Origin: Nostoc sp. B(2019)
GTDB lineage: Bacteria > Cyanobacteriota > Cyanobacteriia > Cyanobacteriales > Nostocaceae
Length of the DNA stretch: 64,000 nucleotides
Assembly: GCF_010091925.1 (NCBI RefSeq)
Contig: NZ_WVID01000018.1
Span: 62,001 to 126,000 of the forward strand
Reading direction: 5' to 3'
Of the stretch, positions 56,644-64,000 are shown one piece after another. Within the stretch, counting starts at the first letter, position 1; each line of letters opens with the position of its first letter. Position numbers and translations under genes: made by a program. The notes below the pieces were generated by a model. It was not told where the DNA came from and made no database searches. It was given only the letters and a program-made list of their open reading frames with translations.

Positions 56644-57354
56644 ATGATGTCCTTTAATCTAAAATCCAAAATCCCAAATCCAAAATCAGGAGAGTATCAG
56701 TGTCTAGCTGACCTGAATTTATATGATTCTCCTGAATGTACACGCTTGGCAACTCAAGCCGCATCTGGGCGACATTTGCGGGTAACATCAAATCAACAGG
56801 ATTCAGCAGTTGAGGTGAATTTAAGTGAGGATGACTATCCGGGATGGGTATCCTTTTCAGATTTGGGTTTATTACAACCTGCTACTGTACCTTATCGGGC
56901 TGTAACATTTTCGGAATCTGAGATTAAAAAACTGCTAACACAGGTCATCGATTTTACTCAAAAAGCGATGCAACAATCAAATTATTATCTTTGGGGTGGT
57001 ACAGTCGGGCCAAATTACGACTGTTCTGGATTAATGCAGGCGGCATTTGTTTCAGTAGGTATTTGGTTGCCTAGAGATGCTTATCAACAAGAAGATTTTA
57101 CCCAGGCAATTACTGTTGCTGAATTAGAGCCAGGTGATTTGGTGTTTTTTGGAACTCCCCAAAAAGCGACTCATGTAGGGCTTTATTTGGTGGATGGATA
57201 CTATATCCATAGTTCTGGCAAAGATCACGGAAGAAATGGAATTGGGATTGATATTCTCTCGGAACAGGGAGATACGGTGAGTCAGTCATATTATCGTCAG
57301 CTGCGAGGTGCTGGCAGAGTTATTAAGAGTTACGAACCATACAGAGAAGCCTGA
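56644..57354 (+). CDS. NlpC/P60 cell-wall peptidase with SH3b domain (gamma-D-Glu-diaminopimelate type)
   Basis: The protein has 236 residues from the ATG at 56644. Residues about 18-80 form a bacterial SH3 domain (YQCLADLNLYDSPECTRLAT, GWVSFSDLGLL). The C-terminal NlpC/P60 domain carries the catalytic Cys127 (PNYDCSGLMQAAF), His177 (ATHVGLYLVDG) and His189 (YIHSSGKDHG). This layout is that of the cyanobacterial endopeptidase which cuts between gamma-D-Glu and DAP in recycled muropeptides. No signal peptide is present. The first residues (FNLKSKIPNPKSGE) are encoded by an AAATCC-type repeat, so the repeat sits inside the translated 5' end. Confidence 0.92.
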   Translation: MMSFNLKSKIPNPKSGEYQCLADLNLYDSPECTRLATQAASGRHLRVTSNQQDSAVEVNLSEDDYPGWVSFSDLGLLQPATVPYRAVTFSESEIKKLLTQVIDFTQKAMQQSNYYLWGGTVGPNYDCSGLMQAAFVSVGIWLPRDAYQQEDFTQAITVAELEPGDLVFFGTPQKATHVGLYLVDGYYIHSSGKDHGRNGIGIDILSEQGDTVSQSYYRQLRGAGRVIKSYEPYREA

Positions 57355-57409
57355 GCGACGGCTTTCGCCGCTCACAACTTCGGTCAAAACGCTGAGGACG
57401 CTAGAAAAT

Positions 57410-58423
57410 ATGAGGAGTGGGTTGATTTCTGGAGAGATTAATCAGGAGAATGGGGCAATTCCAGCAATTGCTCCAGATGTGTCAGTGGTAGTGCCAATTC
57501 GTGACGAAGTGGAAAGTTTGCCGCTTTTGCTAGAGGCGATCGCATCTACTTTATCTGCTAGTCAGTTAAATTATGAAATCATCTGTGTGGATGATGGTTC
57601 TACAGATGGTTCCGGGGAATTTCTCAAAAAGGAAGCGCAAACACGCAATGATTTAAAAGCGGTAATTTTGCGTCGCAACTACGGTCAAACTGCGGCTATG
57701 TCGGCGGGGTTTAACTATGCACTAGGCAAAGCGATCGTCACTCTGGATGCTGATCTCCAAAATGACCCTGCTGATATCCCCATGTTATTGGCAAAGCTAG
57801 ACGAAGGTTACGATTTGGTGAGTGGTTGGCGACAAAAAAGACAAGATGGTGCTGTGAATCGGTTACTTCCTTCCAAAATTGCCAACTGGCTAATCCGGCG
57901 CACCACTAGCGTCAATATTCATGACTATGGCTGTTCGCTGAAAGCCTATCGTGCGGAATTAGTGGCAGATATGCACCTCTATGGGGAATTACACCGTTTT
58001 TTACCTGCTTTGGCATACATCGAAGGGGCAAGAATTACAGAAATGCCTGTGCGTCACCACGCCCGACGCTTTGGTCGCAGTAAGTATGGACTATCGCGGA
58101 CGTTCCGGGTGTTAATGGATTTATTAACCATTTTGTTTATGAAAAAGTTCCTTACACGCCCGATGCACGTTTTTGGGCTGTTGGGATTGATTTCGATGGT
58201 TTCAGGAGGAGCGATCGGAATTTACTTGACTTTTGTCAAATTAGCTTTAGGTCAGATGATTGGTAATCGCCCTTTGCTGATTTTGGCAGTTCTCCTACTA
58301 GTAACTGGAGTGCAGTTGTTTTGCTTCGGTCTTTTGGCAGAATTACTCATGCGTACTTATCATGAATCCCAAGGACGCCCCATCTATCGTGTGCGGGAGG
58401 TCGTAGCAAAAAATGTTAACTAA
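57410..58423 (+). CDS. Glycosyltransferase family 2, dolichol-phosphate-mannose/GtrB-like
   Basis: The protein has 337 residues from the ATG at 57410, preceded by GAGGA. A start at 57308 would overlap the NlpC gene and is less likely. The GT-A domain has VSVVVPIRDEVESLPLLLEA, EIICVDDGSTDGSGEFL (DDGS) and TLDADLQNDPADIP (DxD). A retaining acceptor region with GCSLKAYRAELV and the motif RFGRSKYGLSRT follow. Two C-terminal membrane helices (FGLLGLISMVSGGAIGIYLT and ILAVLLLVTGVQLFCFGLL) anchor it. It likely makes a polyprenyl-phosphate sugar that donors such as the GT39-like protein use outside the membrane. Confidence 0.92.
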   Translation: MRSGLISGEINQENGAIPAIAPDVSVVVPIRDEVESLPLLLEAIASTLSASQLNYEIICVDDGSTDGSGEFLKKEAQTRNDLKAVILRRNYGQTAAMSAGFNYALGKAIVTLDADLQNDPADIPMLLAKLDEGYDLVSGWRQKRQDGAVNRLLPSKIANWLIRRTTSVNIHDYGCSLKAYRAELVADMHLYGELHRFLPALAYIEGARITEMPVRHHARRFGRSKYGLSRTFRVLMDLLTILFMKKFLTRPMHVFGLLGLISMVSGGAIGIYLTFVKLALGQMIGNRPLLILAVLLLVTGVQLFCFGLLAELLMRTYHESQGRPIYRVREVVAKNVN

Positions 58424-58464
58424 CGTAACAATAGTAATGATTGGGCATCAAGAAAGAACAAATG

Positions 58465-58576
58465 ACTCTTGACCCTTGAACGCCAGATGCTTCAAGTCGG
58501 GAAACCCGACGACAGTCGCCTCAAGTCGGGAAACCCGCCCACGGCGCTGTCTCCCCAACGCACTGGCTCCCCTTGA
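58465..58576. repeat. MITE-like repeat with CTTGAACGCCAG / ACTGGCTCCCCTTGAC ends
   Basis: This 112-base element begins ACTCTTGACCCTTGAACGCC and ends CACTGGCTCCCCTTGAC. It contains two copies of AAGTCGGGAAACCCG. It is the inverted counterpart of 8359-8439 and lies directly before the MFS gene, whose promoter it may supply or disturb. Confidence 0.7.
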
Positions 58577-58603
58577 CAAAAAACTCATTAAATTGCATCT
58601 ACC

Positions 58604-59833
58604 TTGAAAGCATTTAATACCTTTGACGCCGAACTGCGGCGCAACCTGCTGATTTTATTTACAGCAGGTTTATTATTCTGGTCTAGCTTGGCTTCGCTTT
58701 TACCAACTCTACCGCTCTACATTCAAGATGTAGGCGCAAGCAAGCAGCAAATTGGGATTGTCATGGGCAGTTTTGCCATTGGGTTATTGCTATTTCGCCC
58801 GATGCTGGGACGATTGGCGGATGAACGTAGTCGAAAGATTGTCTTGTTGATTGGCACGATAGTAGCTGCGATCGCACCTTTTGGTTACTTGGCATTCACA
58901 TCGATTCCGTTGTTAATACTGGTGCGGATTTTTCATGGTGTTAGCCTCGCTGCTTTTACCACTGGATACAGTGCCTTGGTGGCAGATTTAGCACCCGCTG
59001 AGAATCGTGGTGAAATTATTAGTTATATGAGTTTGACATCTCCCATTGGTTTAGCAATTGGGCCTGCCTTGGGAGGGTATTTAGAAGCTACATCTGGTTA
59101 TGCAGCCTTATTTCTAATATCCGCCGAATTGGGTTTTGCCGCGTTTTTGGGTACTTTACAAATTCCCAATCCACCAGTGCTGAAAGGGGAAATTGAGCGC
59201 AATAACAGCAAATTTTGGCAAATTTTGGGCAGTCCACGGGTGAGAGTTCCAGCTATAGTGATGTTGCTGGTTGGTTTAGTGATTGGTGCTGTGCATACTT
59301 TTGTGTCATTGTTTATCAAATCAACTGGGATAGATTTGAATGCTGGGTTGTTTTTCACAGCCGCGGCGCTTTCTAGTTTTATTCTCAGGCTGGTTGCCGG
59401 TCGAGCAAGCGATCGCTTAGGACGTGGTTTATTTATTACTTTTGGTATATTTTGTTATGGCTTATCATCACTAATACTGTGGCAAGCCAACAGCGCGATC
59501 GCTTTGTTATTAGCTGCGATCGTTGAGGGCTGTGGTGGTGGAACGATGTTCTCTATGATTACCACGATGATGGCAGACCGCTCACTACCACAAGAACGGG
59601 GACGAATTTTTGCTATATGTATAGCTGGATTTGATCTTGGCATTGCGATCGCAGCGCCTCTTCTAGGTTCTATCGCCGAACAAGTCGGCTACCGCAGTAT
59701 GTTTGGCTATTGTGCTGTTTTAACTTTTCTGGCACTTCTCATCTTCCTTACCCAGTCCAGCAAAGACTTACCAAATTCTTTGCGCTTTGCTCTAGGTCGC
59801 ACTCCAGATGTTTACGCCTTGAAAAAAATTTAG
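58604..59833 (+). CDS. MFS transporter (drug/efflux type)
   Basis: This 409-residue protein starts at a TTG and has twelve membrane helices. The MFS signature between helices 2 and 3 is LFRPMLGRLADERSRKIVLL, and it repeats in the second half as ILRLVAGRASDRLGRGLFIT. The block between helices 5 and 6 is typical of the YfcJ/DHA1-type efflux pumps (PIGLAIGPALGGYLEATSGY). The substrate is unknown. It lies behind a repeat element and shares no operon. Confidence 0.9.
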   Translation: MKAFNTFDAELRRNLLILFTAGLLFWSSLASLLPTLPLYIQDVGASKQQIGIVMGSFAIGLLLFRPMLGRLADERSRKIVLLIGTIVAAIAPFGYLAFTSIPLLILVRIFHGVSLAAFTTGYSALVADLAPAENRGEIISYMSLTSPIGLAIGPALGGYLEATSGYAALFLISAELGFAAFLGTLQIPNPPVLKGEIERNNSKFWQILGSPRVRVPAIVMLLVGLVIGAVHTFVSLFIKSTGIDLNAGLFFTAAALSSFILRLVAGRASDRLGRGLFITFGIFCYGLSSLILWQANSAIALLLAAIVEGCGGGTMFSMITTMMADRSLPQERGRIFAICIAGFDLGIAIAAPLLGSIAEQVGYRSMFGYCAVLTFLALLIFLTQSSKDLPNSLRFALGRTPDVYALKKI

Positions 59834-59879
59834 ATTGTAAAAACGCGCTTAAACGGATCTCTACAATCTTTATAATAAA

Positions 59880-59953
59880 CGGGCGAGGAGGGATTCGAAC
59901 CCCCGACACCGTGGTCCGTAGCCACGTGCTCTAGTCCACTGAGCTACACGCCC
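59880..59953 (-). tRNA. tRNA-Arg (anticodon ACG)
   Basis: The minus strand folds as a 74-base class I tRNA. It has the acceptor GGGCGTG against CTCGCCC (one T-T mismatch) with discriminator G, the D-arm GCTCAGTGGACTAGAGC and the anticodon stem CGTGG/CCACG with loop CTACGGA. The T-arm is GGGGGTTCGAATCCCTC. The A of ACG would be edited to inosine by TadA to read CGU, CGC and CGA. Confidence 0.96.
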
Positions 59954-59987
59954 TTACCGAGAGATTATCTTAACATGTTTGAACCAA

Positions 59988-60497
59988 ATGACGCAAGAAA
60001 GTTTTCTGTTTAATTCTGCTGGCTTAACCCATCTGGATCGCCAAGGACAAGCACAGATGGTTGATGTATCTGCCAAAGCACCCACTATCCGCCAAGCAGT
60101 AGCAGTGGCCAAGGTGCGAATGCTACCAGCCACCTTCGCCGCTATTCAAGCCGGCAACACCCCGAAAGGAGACGTGTTAGGAACTGCAAGGATAGCTGGG
60201 ATTATGGCAGCTAAGCAAACAGCTACTTTGATTCCTCTGTGTCATCCTTTGCCTTTGCAAAAAATTGCAGTCGAGGTTAAACCCGATCCGCAACTACCTG
60301 GTTATCAAATTTACGCCACAGTCAAAACCAAAGCCGAAACTGGTGTGGAGATGGAAGCTTTAACCGCTGTTTCTATTGCAGCTCTGACTCTATACGATAT
60401 GGCAAAAGCTTTAGAAAAGTCGATTCAAATTGAATCAATTCATCTGGTAAGCAAGAGTGGCGGGAAATCAGGGGATTATTCCCCGCCAGAACAATAA
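59988..60497 (+). CDS. moaC: Cyclic pyranopterin monophosphate synthase (MoaC)
   Basis: MoaC turns the 3',8-cyclo-GTP made by MoaA into cyclic pyranopterin monophosphate in molybdenum-cofactor synthesis. The protein has 169 residues from the ATG at 59988, with [57 protein letters not shown] and [20 protein letters not shown], which are MoaC hallmarks. The preceding TTG at 59979 would add only three residues. It is needed for nitrate reductase in this kind of organism. moaA is not adjacent. Confidence 0.96.
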   Translation: MTQESFLFNSAGLTHLDRQGQAQMVDVSAKAPTIRQAVAVAKVRMLPATFAAIQAGNTPKGDVLGTARIAGIMAAKQTATLIPLCHPLPLQKIAVEVKPDPQLPGYQIYATVKTKAETGVEMEALTAVSIAALTLYDMAKALEKSIQIESIHLVSKSGGKSGDYSPPEQ

Positions 60498-60498
60498 C

Positions 60499-60702
60499 TT
60501 ACTCGATCTCGCCTATAGCTTTGTTGAGATCAGTTGGGCTTTCGTACTCTTCTTCTTCTGGCAATTGCTCCAGCAGAGAAAGAATTGTCTGATCAGCACC
60601 TTGCTTTTTAGCGTGTTTAATTAATGTTTGCTTATTAGCGGGGTAGTCAACACCTTTCAGGTGTTTTTGTATTGCAACTGGGTTTGCTTTCGCCATCTTC
60701 AT
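60499..60702 (-). CDS. DUF2795 domain protein
   Basis: This 67-residue protein begins MKMAKANPVAIQKHLKGVDY and contains PANKQTLIKHAKKQGADQTI and LSLLEQLPEEEEYESP, the signature of DUF2795. The family is widespread in cyanobacteria and actinobacteria and is of unknown function; the helical fold suggests nucleic-acid or protein contact. It abuts moaC tail to tail with a one-base gap. Confidence 0.9.
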   Translation of the reverse strand: MKMAKANPVAIQKHLKGVDYPANKQTLIKHAKKQGADQTILSLLEQLPEEEEYESPTDLNKAIGEIE

Positions 60703-61117
60703 CTACCTATAAAGGTCATTTCCATATTCACTAGCAGATGTATTTACTCCCTCTATCAAAAAGATGAATCATTTTTAACTCATAAATAATTAAAGGTCAT
60801 CCACTCGATTGATGAACCAATTGTTGACCTTTGATAGTTTTTCTATTGGCAAGAGGAACCTGGATAATTGATAGTTTTAACAAGAAAATAAGGCATTGAT
60901 AATTATACAATTTCCCATCAAACGAGAGTCATTATGATAGATAATCTGTCAGTTAAATGAGCTAACTATAGTTGAGCTATGAGTCAGAAAAGGTATATAA
61001 CTATCGTTAACCTCTGTTGTTTGTGACAAACCCGGCTTTTTTTCCATAAAATAATGTGAGCTTCTAACAAAAGGCATTCGTTAGAAGCTCACGTTAAAAT
61101 AGCTGGGTTAAATTCGC
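60703..61117. other. Intergenic region with AAAGGTCA repeats
   Basis: The gap upstream of the DUF2795 gene has AAAGGTCAT at 60711-60719 and AAAGGTCA at 60792-60799, and the inverted TGACCTTT at 60835-60842. These could be regulator sites. No ORF or RNA gene is evident, and the long hairpin at 61056-61092 lies at its right end. Confidence 0.4.
61056..61092 (-). terminator. Perfect 13-bp stem-loop after the Uma2 gene
   Basis: GTGAGCTTCTAAC and GTTAGAAGCTCAC are perfect arms with an 11-base loop, 26 bases past the stop of the leftward Uma2 gene. The downstream ATTATTTTA is U-rich enough to support termination. Confidence 0.75.
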
Positions 61118-61810
61118 TTATGGGAGATTGTCGGGGTCAATGCCAATACCACGTAAGTATGCTGCTAACTGTTCTGCACGTTGGCGTTCTTGCTCTGCGC
61201 GTTGGCGTTCTTGCTCTAACAATAACTCAGCCTGTTCTGCTCGTTGATTAAGTTCCAGTGAGTTCAAAAATTTCTGTCCATCTGGACGGTAAATTACTAA
61301 CTCTCCCTGCCCAGTTTCAAATCTAATCCCCAGGCGGGGGCTAACCCAACTATCCATCTGCCATAGCTTACTCAAATGGTTGTTTTGCCGCAACCAGCCA
61401 TCTAGTTGAAAACTTTCCGGGTCGTATAAATAGTATTCTTCAACACCGTAAGTATCGTAAAACTCTAGCTTGCGATCCATTTCCTTGGCATTGTTACTGG
61501 GGGAGAGAATTTCAAAAACTACTTGTGGTGAGATATTATCTTCTTGCCACTGACGATAGGAACGCCGTTTGCCCTTTGGTCTGCCAAAGACAACCATCAC
61601 GTCAGGTGCAGTCGGTGCAATCAGCTGGGAACGAACAGGATACCAAAGCAAATCTCCTGCAATCAATATATTTTCATTGTTAGCAAACAGAATCTCCAAA
61701 TTCTCCTTGATCAGGACAATCCAACGATACTGCTCTGTGTTATCTGCCATTGGTTTGCCGTCACTATCGGGATAGAGGAGGTCGGGGTCTATTTGCTCAA
61801 AGATAGTCAT
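61118..61810 (-). CDS. Uma2-family protein with C-terminal coiled coil
   Basis: This 230-residue Uma2 (DUF820) protein has SQLIAPTAPDVMVVFGRPKG with the first acidic residue (PDV), QVVFEILSPSNNAKEMDRKL (E-I-L-S second motif) and FYDTYGVEEYYLYDPESFQL. A Glu/Arg-rich coiled coil (residues about 193-217, repeats of RAEQERQ) precedes the tail LAAYLRGIGIDPDNLP, which is typical of one cyanobacterial subgroup. The coiled coil is encoded by short direct repeats and may vary in length between strains. The role is unsettled. Confidence 0.92.
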   Translation of the reverse strand: MTIFEQIDPDLLYPDSDGKPMADNTEQYRWIVLIKENLEILFANNENILIAGDLLWYPVRSQLIAPTAPDVMVVFGRPKGKRRSYRQWQEDNISPQVVFEILSPSNNAKEMDRKLEFYDTYGVEEYYLYDPESFQLDGWLRQNNHLSKLWQMDSWVSPRLGIRFETGQGELVIYRPDGQKFLNSLELNQRAEQAELLLEQERQRAEQERQRAEQLAAYLRGIGIDPDNLP

Positions 61811-61934
61811 AAGATTTAACCCAGCTGCTCTTGACTTTCAATTTGATTATGACTGGTTGTAAAGGTCTAATAGCAACCGCACCCCCAAAAACCTTAGAAT
61901 AATTAAGGTGTATTCAACTTTGTAACAAATATTT

Positions 61935-62192
61935 ATGCCTCCTCGTTGGCCTCGCAAACCCGATCGCAAAGACCCAGAGTTCCGCAAATTAGATGACCGG
62001 ATGAATTTTGCTACTCATGTAGCGATCGCATCTGTTATTAATTCCGGGTTATGGTTTGTCCACAACTTGAAAGCAACTACCTGGGAGTGGTTGCCCTGGT
62101 TGACTGCAAGTTGGATAGTAGTAGTGTTGGTGCATCTGATTTATATTGCTGCGATCGCCAACTACACTGAAACGCCACCCAAATCCACCTGA
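61935..62192 (+). CDS. Small two-helix membrane protein (2TM domain)
   Basis: This 85-residue protein starts MPPRWPRKPDRKDPEFRKLD, with helices ATHVAIASVINSGLWFVHNL and LTASWIVVVLVHLIYIAAIA. The WEWLPWL motif between the helices is characteristic of the 2TM family. It is inserted in the inner or thylakoid membrane with a cytosolic basic N-terminus. The function is unknown. Confidence 0.85.
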   Translation: MPPRWPRKPDRKDPEFRKLDDRMNFATHVAIASVINSGLWFVHNLKATTWEWLPWLTASWIVVVLVHLIYIAAIANYTETPPKST

Positions 62193-62312
62193 AGACGGAC
62201 TACTAATGCTAGGGCGATTGTAACCTGTGGCAGTAGAATCAGCCTGGTTTATTGAGCGATAATGTGAAAAAGCCTGAGAGTTAACACTCTTTCTTAATTT
62301 AGGGTTATTTTT

Positions 62313-62621
62313 ATGGCTAAGACTAACACCACAGAAATCCTGGAAGCCCTAGCAGCCGAAATTGGCGAAAACGTCTACATAGACATTGCCAAGTGGCATC
62401 TTTATTTATCTGATGCCAAACTGCATACAGTAGTTGCCGAACAACTGTATCCTTTAATCACTTCCAATGCTATAAATGAAGACCGAGTTGTAAAAGTCTT
62501 GGAATCTATTCCAGTAAAAATTGGTGGTGGGAGACGTGAACTTCCCCTAATCGATTTACTACCGCTACAATGTCAAGTCACTCTAGTAGATATTTTAGAA
62601 AAATATCAACGCGAAATATAA
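62313..62621 (+). CDS. DUF3181 family protein
   Basis: This 102-residue soluble protein has ILEALAAEIGENVYIDIAKW, HLYLSDAKLHTVVAEQLYPL and KIGGGRRELPLIDLLPLQCQ, the DUF3181 pattern. It is almost restricted to cyanobacteria, and no role is known to me. It has a plain promoter region of 120 bases and no operon partner. Confidence 0.88.
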   Translation: MAKTNTTEILEALAAEIGENVYIDIAKWHLYLSDAKLHTVVAEQLYPLITSNAINEDRVVKVLESIPVKIGGGRRELPLIDLLPLQCQVTLVDILEKYQREI

Positions 62622-62642
62622 TTACTAAATCGAGGGTATATC

Positions 62643-62722
62643 TTAGTTAAACAATTTGCTAAGTAAGCATTTCCTAATTCAATTTGGATTTGAAATTTTA
62701 ACTTGCAAATTTGTTTAACTAA
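62643..62722. repeat. Long imperfect inverted repeat
   Basis: The arms TTAGTTAAACAATTTGC (62643-62659) and GCAAATTTGTTTAACTAA (62705-62722) pair over 17 positions with one bulge around a 45-base loop that can itself fold. It lies 21 bases after the DUF3181 gene in an otherwise empty 300-base gap. Confidence 0.55.
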
Positions 62723-62922
62723 ATGAATAATTTTGTAACTCGCTTTTATAAAAATAAAGATACAGAAGCACATAGATAAATCTTGTGAATCTGTATACAT
62801 AATTTGGTAACAATTTTCCTTAACCCTTAAGGAATTTTAGTGTTCCAAACTAGGTCAAATGTGAGCAAGGTTATCTTGAGACTCACCTCTAACTTTCATG
62901 CAAACTTATTGAGGCTATTCAG

Positions 62923-63132
62923 ATGCTTTTACAAATCAAAGAGTCTGGCGAATTGGTAGAAATTGAGGAAATTCAAGAATTAATCGACCCGAATAATGAT
63001 GTTATTCACGGACGAGAACAGCAAGGCGAAGAAGAACAGCCACCTGAATCTTATAAAAAAGAAAATCTCGTTTTTCCTTCTGGTGAAGATTTACCACGCT
63101 GTTGGCTAGATGCCGACTATAGAAAAGCTTAA
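62923..63132 (+). CDS. Small acidic conserved hypothetical protein
   Basis: This 69-residue protein reads MLLQIKESGELVEIEEIQEL IDPNNDVIHG, then a Gln/Glu-rich stretch and KENLVFPSGEDLPRCWLDAD. The conserved-looking ends with a variable middle suggest a real small protein of the Nostocales, though I do not recognise a family. Spacing to neighbours gives no operon. Confidence 0.6.
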   Translation: MLLQIKESGELVEIEEIQELIDPNNDVIHGREQQGEEEQPPESYKKENLVFPSGEDLPRCWLDADYRKA

Positions 63133-63190
63133 GCTTTGTGATTTGAAAATTAGGTGTAGCGGTTCCTAGGTAAATGAGGTACATACCAAA

Positions 63191-63258
63191 ACCTCACCCC
63201 CAGCCCCTCTCCTTAGTAAGGAGAGGGGAGATAAAGCTTTGCTTTATCGGGGTGAGGT
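63191..63258. repeat. CCCCTCTCC-type palindromic repeat
   Basis: Three nested pairs are visible: ACCTCACCCC with GGGGTGAGGT at the ends, CCCCTCTCCTTA with TAAGGAGAGGGG, and GATAAAGC with GCTTTATC. It is a common cyanobacterial repeat unit of about 68 bases that can fold into a strong branched hairpin and is probably mobile with help in trans. Confidence 0.75.
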
Positions 63259-63381
63259 CAATCTGTATCTCATTAGATTAGGAAAACTATAATAAGTAAT
63301 TGGAAAAATTCCATTACCTATCACCAAAATATTTGAGTCTGTCTCTTTCTCTAATTATGTTCTAGTTGGCGACGCAGCATT

Positions 63382-63834
63382 TTATGCTGTAGTCGCCTCT
63401 TTATTTGATTGCAATTTTGGGAAAAATCTTTGAGAAATCGAGTTAGTCAAGATGTGAGACAGTAATCCTAAAGGGCCAGCAAACAAACACAATGCTAGGG
63501 AGTGAACTGTCCAAACACCTGTTTTCTGCCCTTCCCAATATATCCAACGACCAACAAACAAATCCATCACCAAAAAATGAATCCAACCCGCTGCTGCAAC
63601 TTTTTCATCAGCAAAAAGTCGTGCAACATCAGCTAACTGAATATTTGAAAAATCTTGAGCATTTTCGGGTGTAATGCTGTTAATAAACAAATATAAATAT
63701 ACTCCAGCTAACAGCACAAAAGGTAAATATGATTCCATTACCCATCGTGTAACTTTCCAGTTGGGCAAGAAAATCATCAAGGCCCAAAAGGGCAAAACAA
63801 AAAGATTGGCAACGTCAAAAACTTGAGAGATCAT
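63382..63834 (-). CDS. ABA4-like membrane protein (DUF4281)
   Basis: This 150-residue protein has four membrane helices. It includes VANLFVLPFWALMIFLPNWK, VAAAGWIHFLVMDLFVGRWI and HSLALCLFAGPLGLLSHILT, the pattern of the ABA4-like family. The plant member ABA4 is required for neoxanthin formation, but the cyanobacterial proteins have no such pathway and their function is not established. It may be linked to carotenoid or quinone handling in the membrane. Confidence 0.85.
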   Translation of the reverse strand: MISQVFDVANLFVLPFWALMIFLPNWKVTRWVMESYLPFVLLAGVYLYLFINSITPENAQDFSNIQLADVARLFADEKVAAAGWIHFLVMDLFVGRWIYWEGQKTGVWTVHSLALCLFAGPLGLLSHILTNSISQRFFPKLQSNKEATTA

Positions 63835-63883
63835 AAAAATGAGGACAAGGGATGAGGGAAATAGGAAATTACTTACTTAGTAC

Positions 63884-64000
63884 TCACAAAGCTACTAATT
63901 GTGATTCTATTTCGGAAGATTTCAAATCACGACCAATGAAAACTAAGCGGGTTTGTCTTGCTTCTTCTGGTAGCCAGGGGCGATCGTAAAATTTATCAAA
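63884..64000 (-). CDS. CobW-type GTPase/metallochaperone, C-terminal end only
   Basis: The last 38 residues before the window edge (FDKFYDRPWLPEEARQTRLV, FIGRDLKSSEIESQLVAL) match the C-terminal CobW_C domain of the COG0523 family, where a block of R-x-x-L-V-F-I-G-x-x-L is typical. The G-domain and metal-binding CxCC motif lie outside the window, so metal and role cannot be told. Confidence 0.8.
   Translation of the reverse strand, partial: FDKFYDRPWLPEEARQTRLVFIGRDLKSSEIESQLVAL

Noticed and set aside
57308-57409. Longer N-terminus of the GT2 enzyme overlapping the NlpC gene
   Set aside because: The extra residues are not GT-like, and the ATG at 57410 has GAGGA before it.

Overview
The window looks like chromosome from a heterocyst-type (Nostocales, Nostoc/Anabaena-like) cyanobacterium. 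Pointers are the very frequent GCGATCGC (HIP1) octamer, dark-operative chlorophyll synthesis (chlB), the Rubisco chaperone Raf1, a Ycf37-type photosystem I factor, an adjacent crtP-crtB pair, demethylphylloquinone methyltransferase, heptameric TTGACTC/TTGACCC-type tandem repeats between and even inside genes, and several Uma2-type nuclease-like genes. No rRNA operon, CRISPR array or prophage is visible. Two tRNA genes are present: Ser-GCU and Arg-ACG.

Layout. 1-5.5 kb is an accessory patch. It holds the N-terminal 578 residues of a plasmid-type replication helicase (DUF3854/CyRepA1-like) running off the left edge, decayed toxin-antitoxin remnants, and an intact small two-gene unit that looks like an RNase toxin of the BECR fold plus its immunity protein. 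chlB and a start-less gene remnant follow. 5.6-29.6 kb is mixed core and accessory: copper amine oxidase, Ycf37-like TPR protein, an amino-acid-type binding protein, rpmI-rplT, a secreted protein made of two repeats, a UvrD-like helicase carrying an in-frame repeat insertion, a GT39-like membrane protein, and a MarR regulator with an Fe-S/SCP2 protein behind matching palindromic operators. Then come raf1, a response regulator-GAF protein, menG, a DUF445 protein, a Rieske oxygenase divergent from a TetR regulator with two operator-like palindromes, a DUF1778-GNAT toxin-antitoxin pair, an adenosine-deaminase-like protein, a rhodanese without its cysteine, and mutL.

29.7-45.8 kb is one co-directional (minus strand) exopolysaccharide locus of twelve genes. 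In order of transcription these are: FlaA1/CapD-type epimerase-dehydratase, GINT1-like protein, Wzx flippase, glycosyltransferase, Wzy-like polymerase, a secreted TIM-barrel glycoside-hydrolase-like protein, glycosyltransferase, a second GINT1-like protein, glycosyltransferase, DegT aminotransferase, phosphoglycosyl transferase and a Wzc-like tyrosine autokinase. This is a Wzx/Wzy-type system without a visible outer-membrane Wza gene.

46-64 kb returns to mostly housekeeping genes: a NagZ-like hexosaminidase, crtP-crtB, tRNA-Ser, a NatB-like binding lipoprotein whose ribosome binding site lies in a hairpin, an apparently intact IS200/IS605 element (divergent tnpA and tnpB with terminal hairpins), an outer-membrane barrel protein, a beta-lactamase-fold hydrolase divergent from an NlpC/P60 peptidase, a GT2 glycosyltransferase, an MFS transporter, tRNA-Arg, moaC, several small conserved proteins, an ABA4-like membrane protein and the last 38 residues of a CobW-type GTPase at the right edge.

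Most product calls rest on recognising family motifs in the translations. No database search was possible. The least explained items are the toxin/immunity-like pair, the paralogous GINT1-like proteins in the polysaccharide locus, the MarR/Fe-S/SCP2 module, the natB leader hairpin and a family of short MITE-like repeats with conserved ends.
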